Origin: Malus domestica
Lineage: Eukaryota > Streptophyta > Magnoliopsida > Rosales > Rosaceae
Direction: 5' to 3'
Length of the DNA stretch: 64,000 bases
Assembly (NCBI RefSeq): GCF_042453785.1
Contig: NC_091661.1
Coordinates: forward strand, 31,983,501-32,047,500
This document shows, piece by piece, positions 31,628 through 52,407 of this stretch (position 1 is the first letter of the stretch; each line of letters begins with the position of its first letter). The position numbers and the translations under genes were made by a program. The notes under the pieces were generated by a model, which searched no databases, was not told the origin of the DNA, and saw nothing but the letters and a program-made list of their open reading frames with translations.

Positions 31628-32494
31628 ATTTCATCTTTTTAGGTACGTGCACAATTTTTATGAACTTTTTTGGAGAATTGACGTAAACATTTTGTCAATT
31701 TTAATAATTTTTTAATTCGATAACCAAAACTACAAATTACTGCAATTTATAATTTAGGAAATTTTCGTAGAGTTGACGTGTATGGACTAACAGACAAGTG
31801 GCCTAGTTGAAAAGCGCAAACAACAACTCTCTAAAGAAAATAACGGAAGGTCTTAGGTTTGGTACTTTGTAAGCTATGAATTTGCTTGATCATCGTCACG
31901 AATAGGATGCAGTTCCCAATTAGCCTCATCCGATCCTAGAAATAGTGAAAAACCGTAATCTGCTATCAGTTGTCCCATTTTTCTAATGCATATGGACTAG
32001 TAATCCAATTTACTTGTAAATATATACATGGAAAATTAAAGTGCGAAAATAAAAAGTGCGTAGAAGGAATGAAATATCAGCAACTACAAATTCACGAACA
32101 TACTCCCCACCTTTTATAGCTATATGTTACTTAAATTAGTTAATGAAAGACAGCCAAGATACAAATTAACAGCCTTGTATGGAATCACATGTACATTTCC
32201 CTATGAATTCTATCTATACCTACTTCCTCCCTACATAAGCCTAGTTCCTTCAAATCCTCAGAATTCCATATCCAGCAAATATGCAGTGCAGTTGACAACC
32301 CCTCTGTTTGCTTCCATGGCTGCTTCCTCGGGCCGGTAACCCGCTTCATCCGATTATTCCAAAAGACGGCAGAAAAAGGTGGTCTTCTAGTGTCCTTGTG
32401 GGTAGTCTCGTCCAGAAATAAGAGAATAGCAGTAAAATACTGTGCTAGAAGTTTGAACTTATTGTACTCATATAACAATGTACATGTAAATCTA
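31628..32494. other. spacer, 3' side of the PWWP gene
   Basis: AT-rich DNA with no convincing gene. The part next to 32494 is the presumed 3' untranslated region of the minus-strand PWWP gene. A decayed SINE-like piece may lie around 31800-31890. Confidence 0.5.
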
Positions 32495-35400
32495 TCATGA
32501 ATTTCTCTCCTTTTCGCTATTCAATAAAATAACTGCTTTTGATGGCGGCCTATTGATCTTCTCAAGTAACCTACTGAATACTAATTTCACGGGTATGCAA
32601 GCTACGGTCTTAGCAGCCCCAGAAGACTCCGGCTTGATCAGCCCATCCCTTTGATAACTACTGCTGTCATGGTGTATAGGCTTGTTACTAAAATTCTGTT
32701 CAACGGGTATTGAAGATATAGTCCTCGTTTTCTGGCTTGACGATAGGATCACTTTCTTGGCCGCTTTTTTTGAGAACTTTCTGTCAGTGGGAAGCCGAGA
32801 GCTGTTAGGAAGGCTCCCTTTGCCCTGGCTTGCCTTGTTACTGAAGCTCCCTATATTTAATTTCTTAAATGGTGGTCTGCTTTCTTCATCTGAAAAGCGA
32901 AGGTAGTCAGCAGTTTCATCACCATCCAATGCGGATGATAAATGAGGGCGTGGGACTCGAACATTTGCTGTTCTCCTTGCTGTCCTCCATGCATGTGGAA
33001 GAGTTACAACCCCATTATTGTCAATTGCTTCACCAAATTCATCAACTGTTGAAAGAAGCGAGTTGGATGACCCATCTTCCAAGGCTTCAATTTGGATTGG
33101 GTGCCCTATTATTGCCTTCCCATTTAACTTGCTCATCAGAGAAACAATTGGAACAGGCTCCTTTTGGTAACTTGCCTGGACCTTCAAGTCAACATCTATC
33201 AAGTATTTTGGCCTCCTGCGATAACGATGACGGCCATCATATACCGGGTTAAAGCGTTCTCTTTTGATGTCCCAGTACTCGTTCCTAGCAGACCTATCCT
33301 CCCAGGTCCAGTCCTCCCAATCAATCATATTCTGACCAACACTGTTTCGACTTCTTGTTGCAGCTCTTGATGCCATGGAGTATTCATCTTCCAGTCCAAT
33401 AAACTCAGTCTGAAAATCATTACTATCGACATTAACCCTATGAGGATAATCACTAAGAGCAATGTATCACAATGTTTTAAAAGGCGAAGGCGATGCCAAG
33501 GCGTTTCATGGATAGCCCTGGCTAGGGGAAAGCCTTGAGGCGTGAGGCGATAGTCTCACGGGACCTAAAATTATTAATATATAGTCTAGTCGGAGGGTAT
33601 GTCATAGTCTAGTTGAACTTAGAGGGTGTGTCATATAGTCTAGTTGAACTTGAACTTGAACTTGGGCAGTTTCTGAAGAAAAGAAAAAACGCCCAGTCGA
33701 ATGCCTCAGGCGCGCCTCGACCGCGTCTAGGCAAGTTTAAGCCTATTCCAGCTGGGCAGAGGCGTTACATCACCGCCCAGCCTCCAAAGCTGCCTAGGCG
33801 CACCTCAAGGATCGTTTTTTAAACCATTGATGTATCAATGGAAACTTGAGATTCAAGAATAATATAGGTAAAAGCACATACCTTTTCTTCAGAATATGGT
33901 CCATAATTATAGCCTTTGCCGTAAGTTGCATCCACTGACTTTTTCGTAAGATTGCGGATATTCCTTTTCCCTTTCAACTGCCATTTGGAAACAGCTTCAC
34001 TAGCAAATAAAGGGTCATGACTATAGAGGTGAGACATATCACCGGAATGCGAGAATTCATCAGGGTCCTCATCAACCATGATTTTGTGTTCTTGTGCTTC
34101 ATATCTTCCCACTTCTGGTTCTGCAGATTGATGTACAGACAAAATTTAGAGGGTGTTCACAAAGAAGTGGCGAAGCCATCATGAACAATTGAGGCCAAAG
34201 CCAGTAAAACCAACTCAATAGCATAAAGTGCATACTCCACAAGTTATAACAACACATACTTACAAATATAAACAATAAAATAAGGTAGAATTAGGAAGGA
34301 TAGACTTCATTTACGTTAAAACAATAGACTGTAGTTCGAGTGCATACATTTAAAAGCATAATTGCCGAATCACAATCTGCACATTAAGATGAGAAACATG
34401 CTACAGATCGAATCTTCCATAGAAGATCAAAATATGCATACCAAACGTTAAAGGAGGTACATGCAAAAAGAACTCAAAATATTGCATGTAGCATATGTAT
34501 TATAAATAAGAATAATAGAGCTGAACTTCCCAACAAATATGAAGAGTGGGGCTATTTTACATCAGACAATCTAGCAACTCATAAACCATGGAATTTCAAA
34601 ATATAAAGGTAGTAAAAAGCTGAACCTGAAAGTAAAGGCATGTCTTCATCCATTTCTGGTTCGGTCTCAGATGAATCCGACTCGGACTCGGAAGTATCAG
34701 TTTCAGAAGAATCAGAGTCATCCTCTGTAAAGCCAGAAGTGTTCTCTGAAATCATGGATTCAGCATGAGGACGAGCGCCAACTGGGGAGGCTGAGCTCGC
34801 TACATGGTTTGAAGGAGACGCTTCGTACTCCAAGGATTCACCAGACTCAGCTGGAAAATATACAATTTTACTCCTCTTTGCCTTGCAAATAACTCCAGTC
34901 GACTCCACTCCTGAAATAGAAGTAGAAAGAGTAGTACTGTCAGGATGCAAGCACTGTGGGACTGCTAATTTTGCACTATTCTGCAAAACTTGAACAAGAG
35001 GACGACGTTTATCAGGTCTCTTGACCAAAATTTCATCACTCAATCCATCATGTGACCTTCTCCGTTTCTCTAAAGAATGTTTACCATTCACATGACTTGT
35101 TCTTCCCATGCCAAGACCACTGCGACTAAGAGCTGGATCAGTACCATTAAATGTGGATTTCCAAGAACCATTTGAAGCAAGAGAAGAAATTTTTCGCTTC
35201 GAAGGGGCAATTTGGAGACCAAAGTCTTGCAAGCCTCTCATCCGAGGCATGACTTCAGAATGATCATCATCACCACTCGGTTGAATCCCCTCTTTGACTC
35301 TTTCAAAAGACATAGGACTGCCTATAATGTCGTTTCTATGAGATGTATGTGACTTGGAATTTCCAAGTTTTACATTGTCAATTCCCAAACTCTCGGAAGA

Positions 35401-36756
35401 TATAACTAACTCCTTTTTCACAACACCAGATAACTTACTGTTCAAGCGTTCAGAATTTATACCTAACTTTCCTTGTTTCTTCAATAGCTGCTTCTCAAGT
35501 TCAAGCGCATGAAGAATAGCATCTTCTCGACGTGCATATTTCTCTCTTTTCTTTATAGGCATACCCTGCGCTGATTCAGCCTTCTCAATACAATCATCAA
35601 ACTCACCGCATCGAAATGCCTTAACACGCTTCGATTTTTCCAAATTGTACCAGTCACTGAAAAGAAATACCACTGAATATCATTACTATAACAGTAGGTA
35701 AAACCATAAAATCAAAGAAGGCATGAGAGTACAAGAACCAGCAAGTATGAACAGACTCCAGTTTGAATTAGACTATTCTGCGAGAATAACATAGTTAATG
35801 AAATCCATCTTAACTAATTTGTAACGAAATTTTCCGCTAGGTAGATAAGGCCAAAAGAGTCAGCAGTATGTAATCATTCTCTGGAGGCCAGAACCATTTG
35901 AAGGATTCTGCAAAATAGTTCTACATGACAACCAATTGTATGTACATTGAACACTCATTAAGTTGGCATGGAAATAATGACAGGGGACTCCATGGTACTA
36001 GTACAATGTCTCTGAGAATTCCACTGCTCTCATGATTTTACCGTTCTCCAAACACTCACCGACTAACAAATAAATTCTCAACATAAAGATATACCTTAAC
36101 AACAACAACAACAACATCATCATGAAAATATGAAAGATACAGAATTTTCGGGGCTTGGTTCTTTATCCTTTGAGAAATAACCAAAGTATTTCATGACAAG
36201 GTGTATCTAAAGGTATGCATAGAATAGGGTTTCAGTCCTGGCATTTAACATTGCATTTGATCAAGAAGAGTAGTCTAACCAAATATTTTCCATACATATC
36301 TCATCTTCAGTGTCTTTTATCCCTACAAACTTGGTTGGCCACAAAGTTGCAGTATTTCTCTGATATGGATTTCTACTTCTGCTCCAATATGTTGTGATTT
36401 GTTCAAGTAAAACAGATAAAAGCGCAATTTTTCGGCTCATTCATACAACAAAACATGATAATATACTCACTAAACTTTATTATTTTTCTAATTTCTGGAT
36501 AAACATCTAACCACAACCCAAAGTGCTAAAACTAACAAGTACATACTGAAAAGGGGAAAAAATGAGAGACATACACACTGGCGTCCTCTCTGCCTAGGAG
36601 CTTGACGGGGGTCCCAGAGCGAGGCGACGTGAGATGCGAAGTGGAGAGCTCTTCCGGGCCCACTATCTTCCCCGGCCACCACGACCCGTTCCTCCGCCTC
36701 ACCCAGACGATCGATCCTACACTGAACTCGCCCGCACCTGAATCCGTACTATCCAT
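32495..36756 (-). CDS. PWWP-domain nuclear protein (At1g51745-like)
   Basis: Four minus-strand exons, 36756-36575, 35656-34626, 34120-33882 and 33409-32495, total 2367 bases and 788 residues. The N-terminal PWWP domain reads FSVGSIVWVRRRNGSWWPG then KLLGREDASVDWYNLEKSKR across the first junction; PWWP domains bind methylated histone H3 tails and DNA. Then follow FDDCIEKAESAQGMPIKKRE and EDAILHALELEKQLLKKQGK. A long disordered Ser/Lys/Glu-rich part includes an acidic serine stretch (DDSDSSETDTSESESDSSET). A conserved C-terminal block has MIDWEDWTWEDRSARNEYWD and a basic RHRYRRRPKYLIDVDLKVQA. Start is set at MDSTDSG; an in-frame ATG eight codons earlier is possible. Telomere-box repeats lie in the leader. 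A hAT-type MITE sits in the last intron. Probably a chromatin reader; partners unknown. Confidence 0.9.
33470..33829. mobile_element. hAT-type MITE in PWWP gene intron
   Basis: 360 bases with inverted ends (CAATGTTTTAAAAGGCG and its near complement ending TTTTTTAAACCATTG). A perfect 8-base target duplication ATGTATCA lies at 33462-33469 and 33830-33837; 8 bases is the hAT signature. Inside are GC-rich GGCG/CGCC blocks and short repeats of TAGTCTAGTTGAACTT. Confidence 0.88.
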
Positions 36757-37177
36757 AACACACATAAACGCATGCACCACACACTCTCTCCTTTCTCTCT
36801 GTAGTTCTCTCGGTCGGCGAACAATGGAGGAAGTCGGAGCTGAGCTCAGCCTCCAGCAAAGAGCAGTGGGGGAAGGAAGATCCGAAGAATTACGAAAGTG
36901 GAGGGTCCAATTTGAGGGATTCGGGTTAGGGCTAGGGCTAGGGTTTCCATTCAGAATTGGGGATTTTTCATTTTTGTGTCTTATTTTATTTGTTTTTTCC
37001 GGCCTTCTTGTTTCTTTTCTCTCTGTAAAAAATAAAAAATTATATAAAATTGGAAAAATTATATAAAAAAAATATTATAATATTGGATGGTTCGGTTGAA
37101 GAAGGTGGGCTGGCTTAAGCAAGCAAACAGTGGGTCTGTGTCGTTGTGGTCTCAGTCTGTGGGGGGATAAATAATCA
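36757..37177. other. leader and promoter of the PWWP gene
   Basis: GC-richer DNA upstream of the minus-strand start. It contains the telomere-box repeat described separately and CT-rich tracts near 36781-36803. A plus-strand open frame here (36602-37066) is a shadow of the PWWP exon and its leader. Confidence 0.55.
36923..36946 (-). promoter_or_regulatory. telo-box repeats upstream of PWWP gene
   Basis: The minus strand reads AAACCCTAGCCCTAGC followed by CCTAACCC, matching plant telo-boxes (AAACCCTAA), elements often found in leaders of genes active in dividing cells. Location is about 170 bases before the start codon. Confidence 0.6.
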
Positions 37178-37593
37178 GGCATATTTGTCGGTTTATTCTC
37201 TAAATTTGTACATAATTGTTAATTTTTTCACTGAATTTTAATTTTAACTAATTATCTCTAAATTTTTATATGAATTTAACTTTTAACTAATTACTCCCCT
37301 GAACTTTTATAAATAATCAATTTCCCCTTATTATATTTTAAAATTGTTCATTCAGTTTTTTATCTTTTTTGCCGTCATACAGTTTTCATATGTTGTTTTT
37401 GTAATCAAAATGGATAGAAAATTAGATGAAATTTTTTAAAATATAACGGCAGAGCGAGATGGCTATTTATTAAAGTTCAATTGGATAATTGGTTAAAATT
37501 AAAATTCAAGAGAAAAATTAATTAAGTTAAAATTAAAATTCTGGTGAAAATTAGCAGTATCATACAAGTTCAGGGCTTATCGACAAATATGCC
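37178..37593. mobile_element. MULE-type MITE with long inverted repeats
   Basis: 416 bases. Both ends read GGCATATTTGTCG inwards, and the resemblance continues for well over 100 bases (GAATTTTAATTTTAACT on both arms). Flanks are AAATAATCA (37169-37177) and AAATAATTA (37594-37602), a 9-base target duplication with one difference, the size typical of Mutator-like elements. No coding sequence. Confidence 0.78.
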
Positions 37594-38887
37594 AAATAAT
37601 TACCACGCGGAAATCGGACGAGTTTTGGTCCCGTGGTGCCAAAAGCTATTTTATCTCGAAGACGTGGACGGTTAGATGTGTGGGCTTCTATTTTTACAAC
37701 TTCTAAACCCAATAACATTCTAGGCCCAACTGACCCAAACAAAAAATTCTTCTTGAGCATGTCACCCAAGGAACCTCATTATTATTGCTCAAGAAATATT
37801 ATGTGTTTCTGGATGAGTTGCTTTGATTGGATGTCGATGTTTAATAAGTAAGGAAAAAATAACATAGTGAAGATTTTGGAATGGAAAAAATTTGACCTAT
37901 GTCACACTATTGCACAATGTTATAAGTTTGTGTGGGCATGTGGTCCAATATCCTAGTAGATAGAGTGTTGGGTTTCTATCTATGCGTCTTGAGTTCGAAA
38001 CTTACTTCACCCCTCTTCTAAATTATTATAATAGTTTCGAACTCTCCATCTCCTCTTTATAATAATAAATTTAGAAAATTGTTTATTTGGCATGATACAT
38101 GAGATGAGTGACGTTTTTATTTGTATAAAAAATAAACACTCAACGCTCTCCAACTTCTTAGTGCAAATATATTGTTTTATCTAATAAACACTCGATTAAT
38201 TATTGATTAGGTGGAATTTTATCATTTTGTTAATTCTACACATTTAAACATCGAATTTTGATCCAACCTAATATGATCAATAGACGATGAATTGATGCAC
38301 TGAATTTTATAATTAGATGATTCGTTAACTTAACAAAAAAGTTATTACGATGAGATTATTTCCGACTTAATTATGTTTTTTCTACGTCTTTGAAGAAATT
38401 CAACAATAATTTTTTTCAAAGATACGATATTGTAAATTGATTATTAATCCTAATATGAATTCATATTTAAATTAGTGTCAATGTAATATGAACACGATTC
38501 ATTTACCATGTTAATTCCTTTTTTCATACAACGATATATTTAACAAATACGAATTTGTCATAATTTTTTCTTTCATTGGTCGAATTTATCATACTTAAGT
38601 TTTGACCATTTTCCCGTCACTACGTGAAAACTTACCCTCTCTATGCGGCGCAAGGATACGATTCACGTACCTAATAAAAAATATAATAAACAAATTTCAA
38701 ATTTCAAATCCGCGCTCTAACGGTCACAATTTCTAGGGTTGTCCAAACGTCTCTCATTGTATAAATATCCCCAATTGCTCACTTGTTTTCTCCAACGCTT
38801 CTACATCCTTCACTCTCAATCTTGTAGCCGTCTCTCTTTCAAAGACCAAAACAGCTTGTTTTGATCATCTAGGGTTTCCGCACCGCC
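37594..38887. other. spacer and promoter before the acidic-protein gene
   Basis: AT-rich DNA with one SINE (37930-38075). Near the gene, TTTCAAATTTCAAATCCGCG and TATAAATATCCCC (TATAAATA at about 38759-38766) mark a likely core promoter. The stretch TCTAACGGTCAC at about 38716-38727 resembles MSA elements (AACGG core), which drive G2/M expression. Confidence 0.5.
37930..38075 (+). repeat. tRNA-derived SINE
   Basis: A-box-like TAGTAGATAGAGTG and B-box-like GAGTTCGAAAC, spaced as in a tRNA, follow the head GTGGGCATGTGGTCCAA. A 3' part with TTATAATAATAAATTTAG follows. Ends approximate. Confidence 0.6.
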
Positions 38888-41478
38888 ATGGATTTCTCCA
38901 CCCTTTCCAGAAGAGAGCTCCAGACTCTGTGCAAGAGGAACAAACTCCCAGCCAACCTCACCAATGTCGCCATGGCTGATTCTCTCAAGAATCTCGAACT
39001 CGTAATGCTCTTATCCCCCATTTTCTTTTCCCGATTTGATAGAAAATATGTTTTAAGTTTGTATCCGTTTGGATCCGGAGAAAATTGATATGTGAAAAGT
39101 GAAATCTCTGAGATCGGTACATTTCCAGATTCAAATCTGCTGGAGATTGCTGTTCTATTTAATTTGGATTGTAGATAGCATTTTCTACATTATTTTGTGT
39201 TTGGTTGGTGAGAAAATGACCGGAAAGGGGAAATGGAAGCGATATTGACTACTTTTTCCTCTGATTCAATTCTATATAATCATCTTGAGCTGAATCGTAA
39301 TTTTATAAGAAAATTAAATTGGGGAATCAATCTACGAAATCCTGTTCTGTTTGTTAGCTGGGAATCACAGGCTTGTTTTTTATGTAAATCAATATACAGC
39401 TGATTTGATCCTATTTCCAATCAGAAAACAACGTCTAAATATTTGATTTTATATTCAAGTATTTTCTTTGCAGCCAAACAGAATGGCTGAAATTCTCTCT
39501 CATTCAATCTGACTGTTGTGCTAATTAAAATGTCAGGTGGAAGGAATTGAAGAGTTGCTGAATCAATCTCCACAGAAAACAATGAACGGTTCATTAAGTA
39601 TCCCTCGTACTGCTGGAAGAACCTCCGTTCGAAGAAAGCCGATCATTGAAGAGCCAGAAAGTTCACAGACATTGACCCGCAGTCGCCGTGGGACAAGGCG
39701 AGAAGTTGCTGAAGAGGTGGTGGACCAGGAAAAGACTGAGGTGGTGCCTAAGACTCCCGCTGCACCAAGCACCCGGAGAAGGGCTCCTGCCACTTCCGCT
39801 TGCCAGAAGATGGAGACCCAGAAGGAGACATCTTCGGTGCAGAAGAGCGTGTATAACACTAGGCGATCCGTGAGGCTGCTGGAAAAGACCATGGCTAGCT
39901 TGAGCTTGGGGTATGAAAACACTATGCCTCTTAAGATGAATGAACTTTCCACAGAAATGAACAATGATTCGGAGAAGACTGATGATTGCTCAGTTGATGA
40001 GGGTAAGTCCATTCCTCATTTGCATATCAAGTTTTCGTTACTTGTAATTTGTCATTTTTGTCAACTAAATGTATTGTTTCTCAGAAATATAGTTGGATGG
40101 AAAATCATGTTATCTGACATAGTTTGTTGGCATGGAACAGGGTCTAGTATGCAGACGGTATCGGAGGCGAGCTCAGAGAGAGTTGATGTTTCTGAAGTTT
40201 CACTGGAGAATGAAGGGCAGTTGAAAGGTGATGTGGAGGAAAATAGCAAGGCTGATGTGATTGAAGTAGATGATTTCGAGCAGAAATCCGAAGCGGAATC
40301 TGAGGTATATGAATCAAAGTCAACCTCAGATGACATTGTGGTTTCAGAAGTAATGGATGCAGCATATGACAAGAGTAAGTTTAATGACATTTTGTTATGG
40401 CCAAGATATTTGTGCATTTGACTTTATGGTTCTCAATTCAAAATTCAGGGTTCCATGTCGTTTTACTTATTTGAATCTACTTGTGGTTGCTGCAGAACCT
40501 AATGATGAAGGAACTGAAAATTGTTTGGCTGCTAAAGTTTCTGATGATATTTCTGCTGAGGACATGGACCATTTTATTGCTGCTGAGAACCCGGAAGATA
40601 ATATCACTACGGTGGAGGATCAAAATCTTGAGAATGACGGTTCTGACTCGAAATCTGCTGCTGGGGAGACTGAAGAAGTTAAGGATGTGGCTAATGTAGA
40701 AGAAGCTGCTAAGCCTAAGGCATTGACTCTGAGCTTGTCTGGTGAACAGCAGCCTATGCTTAGTGGCAAGGACTCAGTGCCAGAGGCTGATTATAACGAG
40801 AAATTCGATTTTGAATCAGACTCTGTCAAGGATGGAGATATTGAATCAGACTCCACTGAAGGAGTATTTAGTGAAGATGAAGCCACGGATGAAAACTTAG
40901 TTGAGTGTGAGGAATTTGAATCTTCGAAAACGGAATCCATGACCGAAGAAGGTTCTGATGATGACATCACTGAGGAAGGAGAAGAATTTGGTGAAGGAAG
41001 TTTGGTTGATGCTAACAATGGGAATGAAGTCGCAGAAGTCGTTGCCGTGGCAAATGTGCAAGAGATCAATAACTCTGAAGTTGATGTTTGTGTAAAAGGG
41101 GCTCCAGCTTTGGACAAGGCTCCAACACTGCCACCCTTGGAAGCTGAGCAGCTTTCGCTTCAGTTTCCCCGTCCAACTTTCTCAAAACCCGGGAAGTCTC
41201 CAAGCAAGAAGCGATCAGAAGTCACGAGCTGCATCTTTGATGACAATGAGGAGAACATTGATGATGGCAATGACAATGGAGGAGTTGAGATCAAGAGAGA
41301 CGCGGATGCCACTGGCAAGGATAGCGGGGAGAGTGAATTGGAGGCCAAGAGTCTAAGGCAGTTAAGGAAAATGCTGAAAAGTCAATTAAAGATCAAGACA
41401 GAAGATAAGACGGTAGAGAAGCCAAGAACTGCATTGCAGGAAGTACCAGAGAACCAAATGGCAGGCAGTGGGAACTGA
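38888..41478 (+). CDS. acidic (Asp/Glu-rich) nuclear protein
   Basis: Exons 38888-39001, 39537-40002, 40141-40374 and 40496-41478 total 1797 bases and 598 residues. The N-terminus MDFSTLSRRELQTLCKRNKL plus NVAMADSLKNLELVEGIEEL looks like a SAP-type helix pair for nucleic-acid or chromatin binding. A basic region (TLTRSRRGTRREV, STRRRAPATSA, VYNTRRSVRLLEK) is followed by a very acidic middle and a basic helical C-terminus (SLRQLRKMLKSQLKIK). It resembles Arabidopsis At5g17160 and At3g03130 (from memory), little-studied proteins that I recall as cell-cycle expressed. The AACGG-type site upstream would fit. Nuclear location is inferred from composition. No experimentally defined function known to me. 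Confidence 0.85.
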
Positions 41479-41904
41479 AACAGAACCACAGACAGAGAGA
41501 GAGGGGATAGAATAGTCATTTTACATGATGATTTTTGCCTCCTTAATTTTTATAGAGAATTTTTTGGGGGTTTGCTTTACTTGACATTACTTTTGAATAA
41601 TTGTGGGCAATTGTACCGGGAGATTTTCATATCAAATTGGATTTTTGGAAATTTTCTAGTCGTTCAACCTCCTCTTTTTCCCTTCTAAACTTGCATTGCT
41701 ACTTGATTCGAACGGTCTATTTTCTTTGTCGCATTTTAGCGATCATATGATATTGTTATTTAGTAGATTATAACGAACCACACTTTTAGTTAAATATTGA
41801 AATTATGACAATGTGAATAAAATTGTTAAATGATTTCGGATAAACGGGTTTCATTATCAAGCAACGATTCAAGATCGTAAAAAGAAGGGAGAATGTAGAA
41901 TGAG
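41479..41904. other. 3' region of the acidic-protein gene and spacer
   Basis: Presumed 3' untranslated region, including a GA-rich run at about 41490-41506, then AT-rich spacer up to a LINE fragment. No gene seen. Confidence 0.5.
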
Positions 41905-42432
41905 AGTCTCATAGTGATGGTGCCTGGGATGCTACTTGCCTCATTGGTGGTATAGGGGCGGTCATTCGTGACTCGACAAGGAATTTTTTGGCGGGTTTAT
42001 CTAAGTCATCCTCACATCCCCTCTCCCTCCTTGCATAAGCTTTATTGGTTAGGGAGGGCCTTGCTTTGGCATCTAGGGACTTTCAAAATATTATTATTGA
42101 GAGTGATTCGCTCCAGATTATCCAAGCTCTCTGTGCTTCCTCACTGGACCTCTCCCCTATTGGTCTCATTGTTGAGGATTCCAAAGCGATTTCTTTGGAG
42201 ATCATTGAAGTTAGCTTTACCCATATCAAACGTCAAGCAAACGAGGTGGCTCATAGACTTGCCCATTACAGTCTCTCGTCCACTACGCCTGCTTTTTGGT
42301 TTGAAGAATCTCCGAACATTATCTTAGATGTTTTATTTGAAGATTGTGTATCGGAGCTCTAATTGTTCCCTTTGATGTCATCCTCTTTCTCTCATCAATA
42401 TATCTATCGCCTTTATCCAAAATAAAAAAAGT
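41905..42432 (+). pseudogene. 5'-truncated LINE fragment with RNase H remnant
   Basis: From 41916 a frame reads DGAWDATCLIGGIGAVIRDS, is stopped by TAA at 42036-42038, then continues to 42362 with REGLALASRDFQNIIIESDS, VEDSKAISLEIIEV and FTHIKRQANEVAHRLAH. These are RNase H (RVT_3) motifs found at the end of plant LINEs and related genes. The fragment ends near TATCGCCTTTATCC plus an A-run, the usual LINE tail. Target duplication not identified. Confidence 0.75.
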
Positions 42433-43434
42433 GTTGTTTCAAGCATATTGTATCAAGGTCAAAGTTAAAATTTCCAATATTTTTATAAGAGTATGATTCT
42501 CTACCCTCCAAGTTCCTTCTCCTCATCTCCCCTCCACTCTTCAGTTTCTCTTTTCCTCTCTCTATAAAAAAAAGTTACACAAAATCTTGACATAATTTAA
42601 TCAAGGCCGTTCATAAGAAGTCGACACAAGATGTTAGAGAATCCTACAACAAGGCCCGCGGCCCAACCCTCTTCCATCGCTCACACACTGTCAATTAAAA
42701 CTTGAAAAATGAAAATAAAAGATGAGCGGGAAAAATCCACAAAAACCTGACATCTCTCAGTCCAGTCTATACCAATTTTCAAATCTCTCTCTGAGTTCCA
42801 GGTACGCTTCGATCCTGTTTCCAAAAACGATCTATAATTTCCTTATATAGTCAAATTTCAGATTAAATTTCAGGGTTTTGTATGCATTTTTGTTCATCTG
42901 TTCATTTTCCTAATATGCTTACCTTTTTCATTTAGTTGCTCGGTAAATTATTCGACGATTCATTTATTTCACTTCATTTCGCTTTGGTACCGAACACAAT
43001 TGTTTCCTTTTTGTTTTTCGGTTGGATTTTAAATGCCGATGGCAGTCCAAAAATCCATTAGGATGATTAGGGTATTTGTTTTATTTTGATTTCAGGATCT
43101 ACAAGTAGAAGAAATTATTATTTCATTTAAGCTGAAAAACGGTCCAGTTTAATTGGGTATTATTTGAATTTCAAAACACAAATTGGTTATGTTTGTAAAT
43201 ATTTATGTCAATTTAGGTTTGGTTGAGTTTGTATTTGGGAGTTGCATCAATTTTTGACTAAACCAGCTCGAAGGGGCTTCCGGAGTTAACTGGTAATCAA
43301 ACATTAGTTTTCAAATTTTAATCTCATGAATTAGTCTAATGGTAGCCGCACCGGATTGATTTTAGTACTTCTTGCGTATTTGTTTATCTTACAGGACTGA
43401 AAAGAGTAGAGATATAGAGAGGTGGGTTCAAAAG
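42433..43434. other. promoter and leader intron of the TIO gene
   Basis: A leader exon ends at about 42800 (GAGTTCCAG|GTACG), and a leader intron runs to about 43393 (CTTACAG|GACTG), leaving about 40 leader bases before the ATG. Further upstream, 42493-42650 resembles the inverted-repeat MITE family found at 52408 and 53893 (GATTCTCTACCCTCC...GTTAGAGAATCC). Confidence 0.55.
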
Positions 43435-51348
<7,914 letters not shown>

Positions 51349-52407
51349 TACAAAATGAGGCTTATTACCACTAATCAGCCGTCGACTTCACCAGAGAATT
51401 TCGAAAATGGGGCATTCAAATGCAAGAAGGTTTGCAGATTTTGAGGTAAGATGCTGTCACATTAATCCTTTGTACGTATGTATGCTTGTATATGGATCTT
51501 TGTTTAATTCATCATTCTGTTCTGTTTCCTAAATTATGTTTCTGGTTAGTTTTCCTTGCACGCCTTCACACCCATACATACATACATTGTGTAGTTCTTC
51601 CACCGAGATTGAATTCTAAACCGTGAGTTAGATTAGTTTAGAATATTGTCAAACAAAAAAGGTATCTCGTATGTCTTTAAGGCTTTGGCTCAGAAAGAGG
51701 GCATACCATATAATCCATAGATGGATTTTGAAGAGTAAAACGTAATTTTGAATTTGTCGAGTCTAGAAGCATGGATTTTGGGTTTAGGTCCTCACCACGG
51801 TTAGGTGGCAACTAATGATTTAATTTTGATAAGGTATCTGAATTTGAGTTTATAACAGGGGAAAGGGAAGGATGGTAATTGGGTCAATTAACGAACCGAT
51901 TTCTTCCCGACCTATTTACCAAAAAAAATCTGACCTTAGTATAATTAAATCTTATTTTAGTATTTCATAGAAACGAAAAGAATAAAAACTTACATACAAC
52001 GGATTGCACTATTAACGTATTATTTGTTCAATAATGCGTTATGTAGTAGTTTTTTCAGAAGTAATATTACTTTATTAAATTGAAATATGATAGTGAAAAA
52101 TAATGCGTCTTATGTAAGTTACTCAAAGTGAGAGCGACTCTTGTGGGTTTCCCGTACGGTTAGGTGGTGTGGTTGATAAGATAACGTCTCAAATGCCGCG
52201 TCCCGAATTGAGCGGTCGCGAGAGTACATGGCCATCGTACAACTTTCGAGCTCCTGAGAGACGCGTTGCATTCTTTTTCTTCTTTCTTTTTTATTTTTAT
52301 TTTTATGGTAAAATTCTTTCTTTTTTTTTTCTTTTTTTTTAATATGTTGGACTTCAAATTCGTGGGAAAGTGGGGGCCATGTGTGTACATGCTGGTGTAT
52401 TTTTTTA
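51349..52407. other. 3' region of TIO and spacer
   Basis: Presumed TIO 3' untranslated region, then AT-rich spacer with T-runs at 52319-52341. A minus-strand ORF near 52119-52481 is mostly Lys/Arg from A-runs and is not believed. Confidence 0.5.

Noticed and set aside
36602-37066. 154-codon plus-strand ORF
   Set aside because: It overlaps the first PWWP exon and its leader on the other strand and has no family features.
39563-41117. Several minus-strand ORFs rich in Ser
   Set aside because: They are reverse readings of the acidic Glu/Asp-rich exons of the plus-strand gene.
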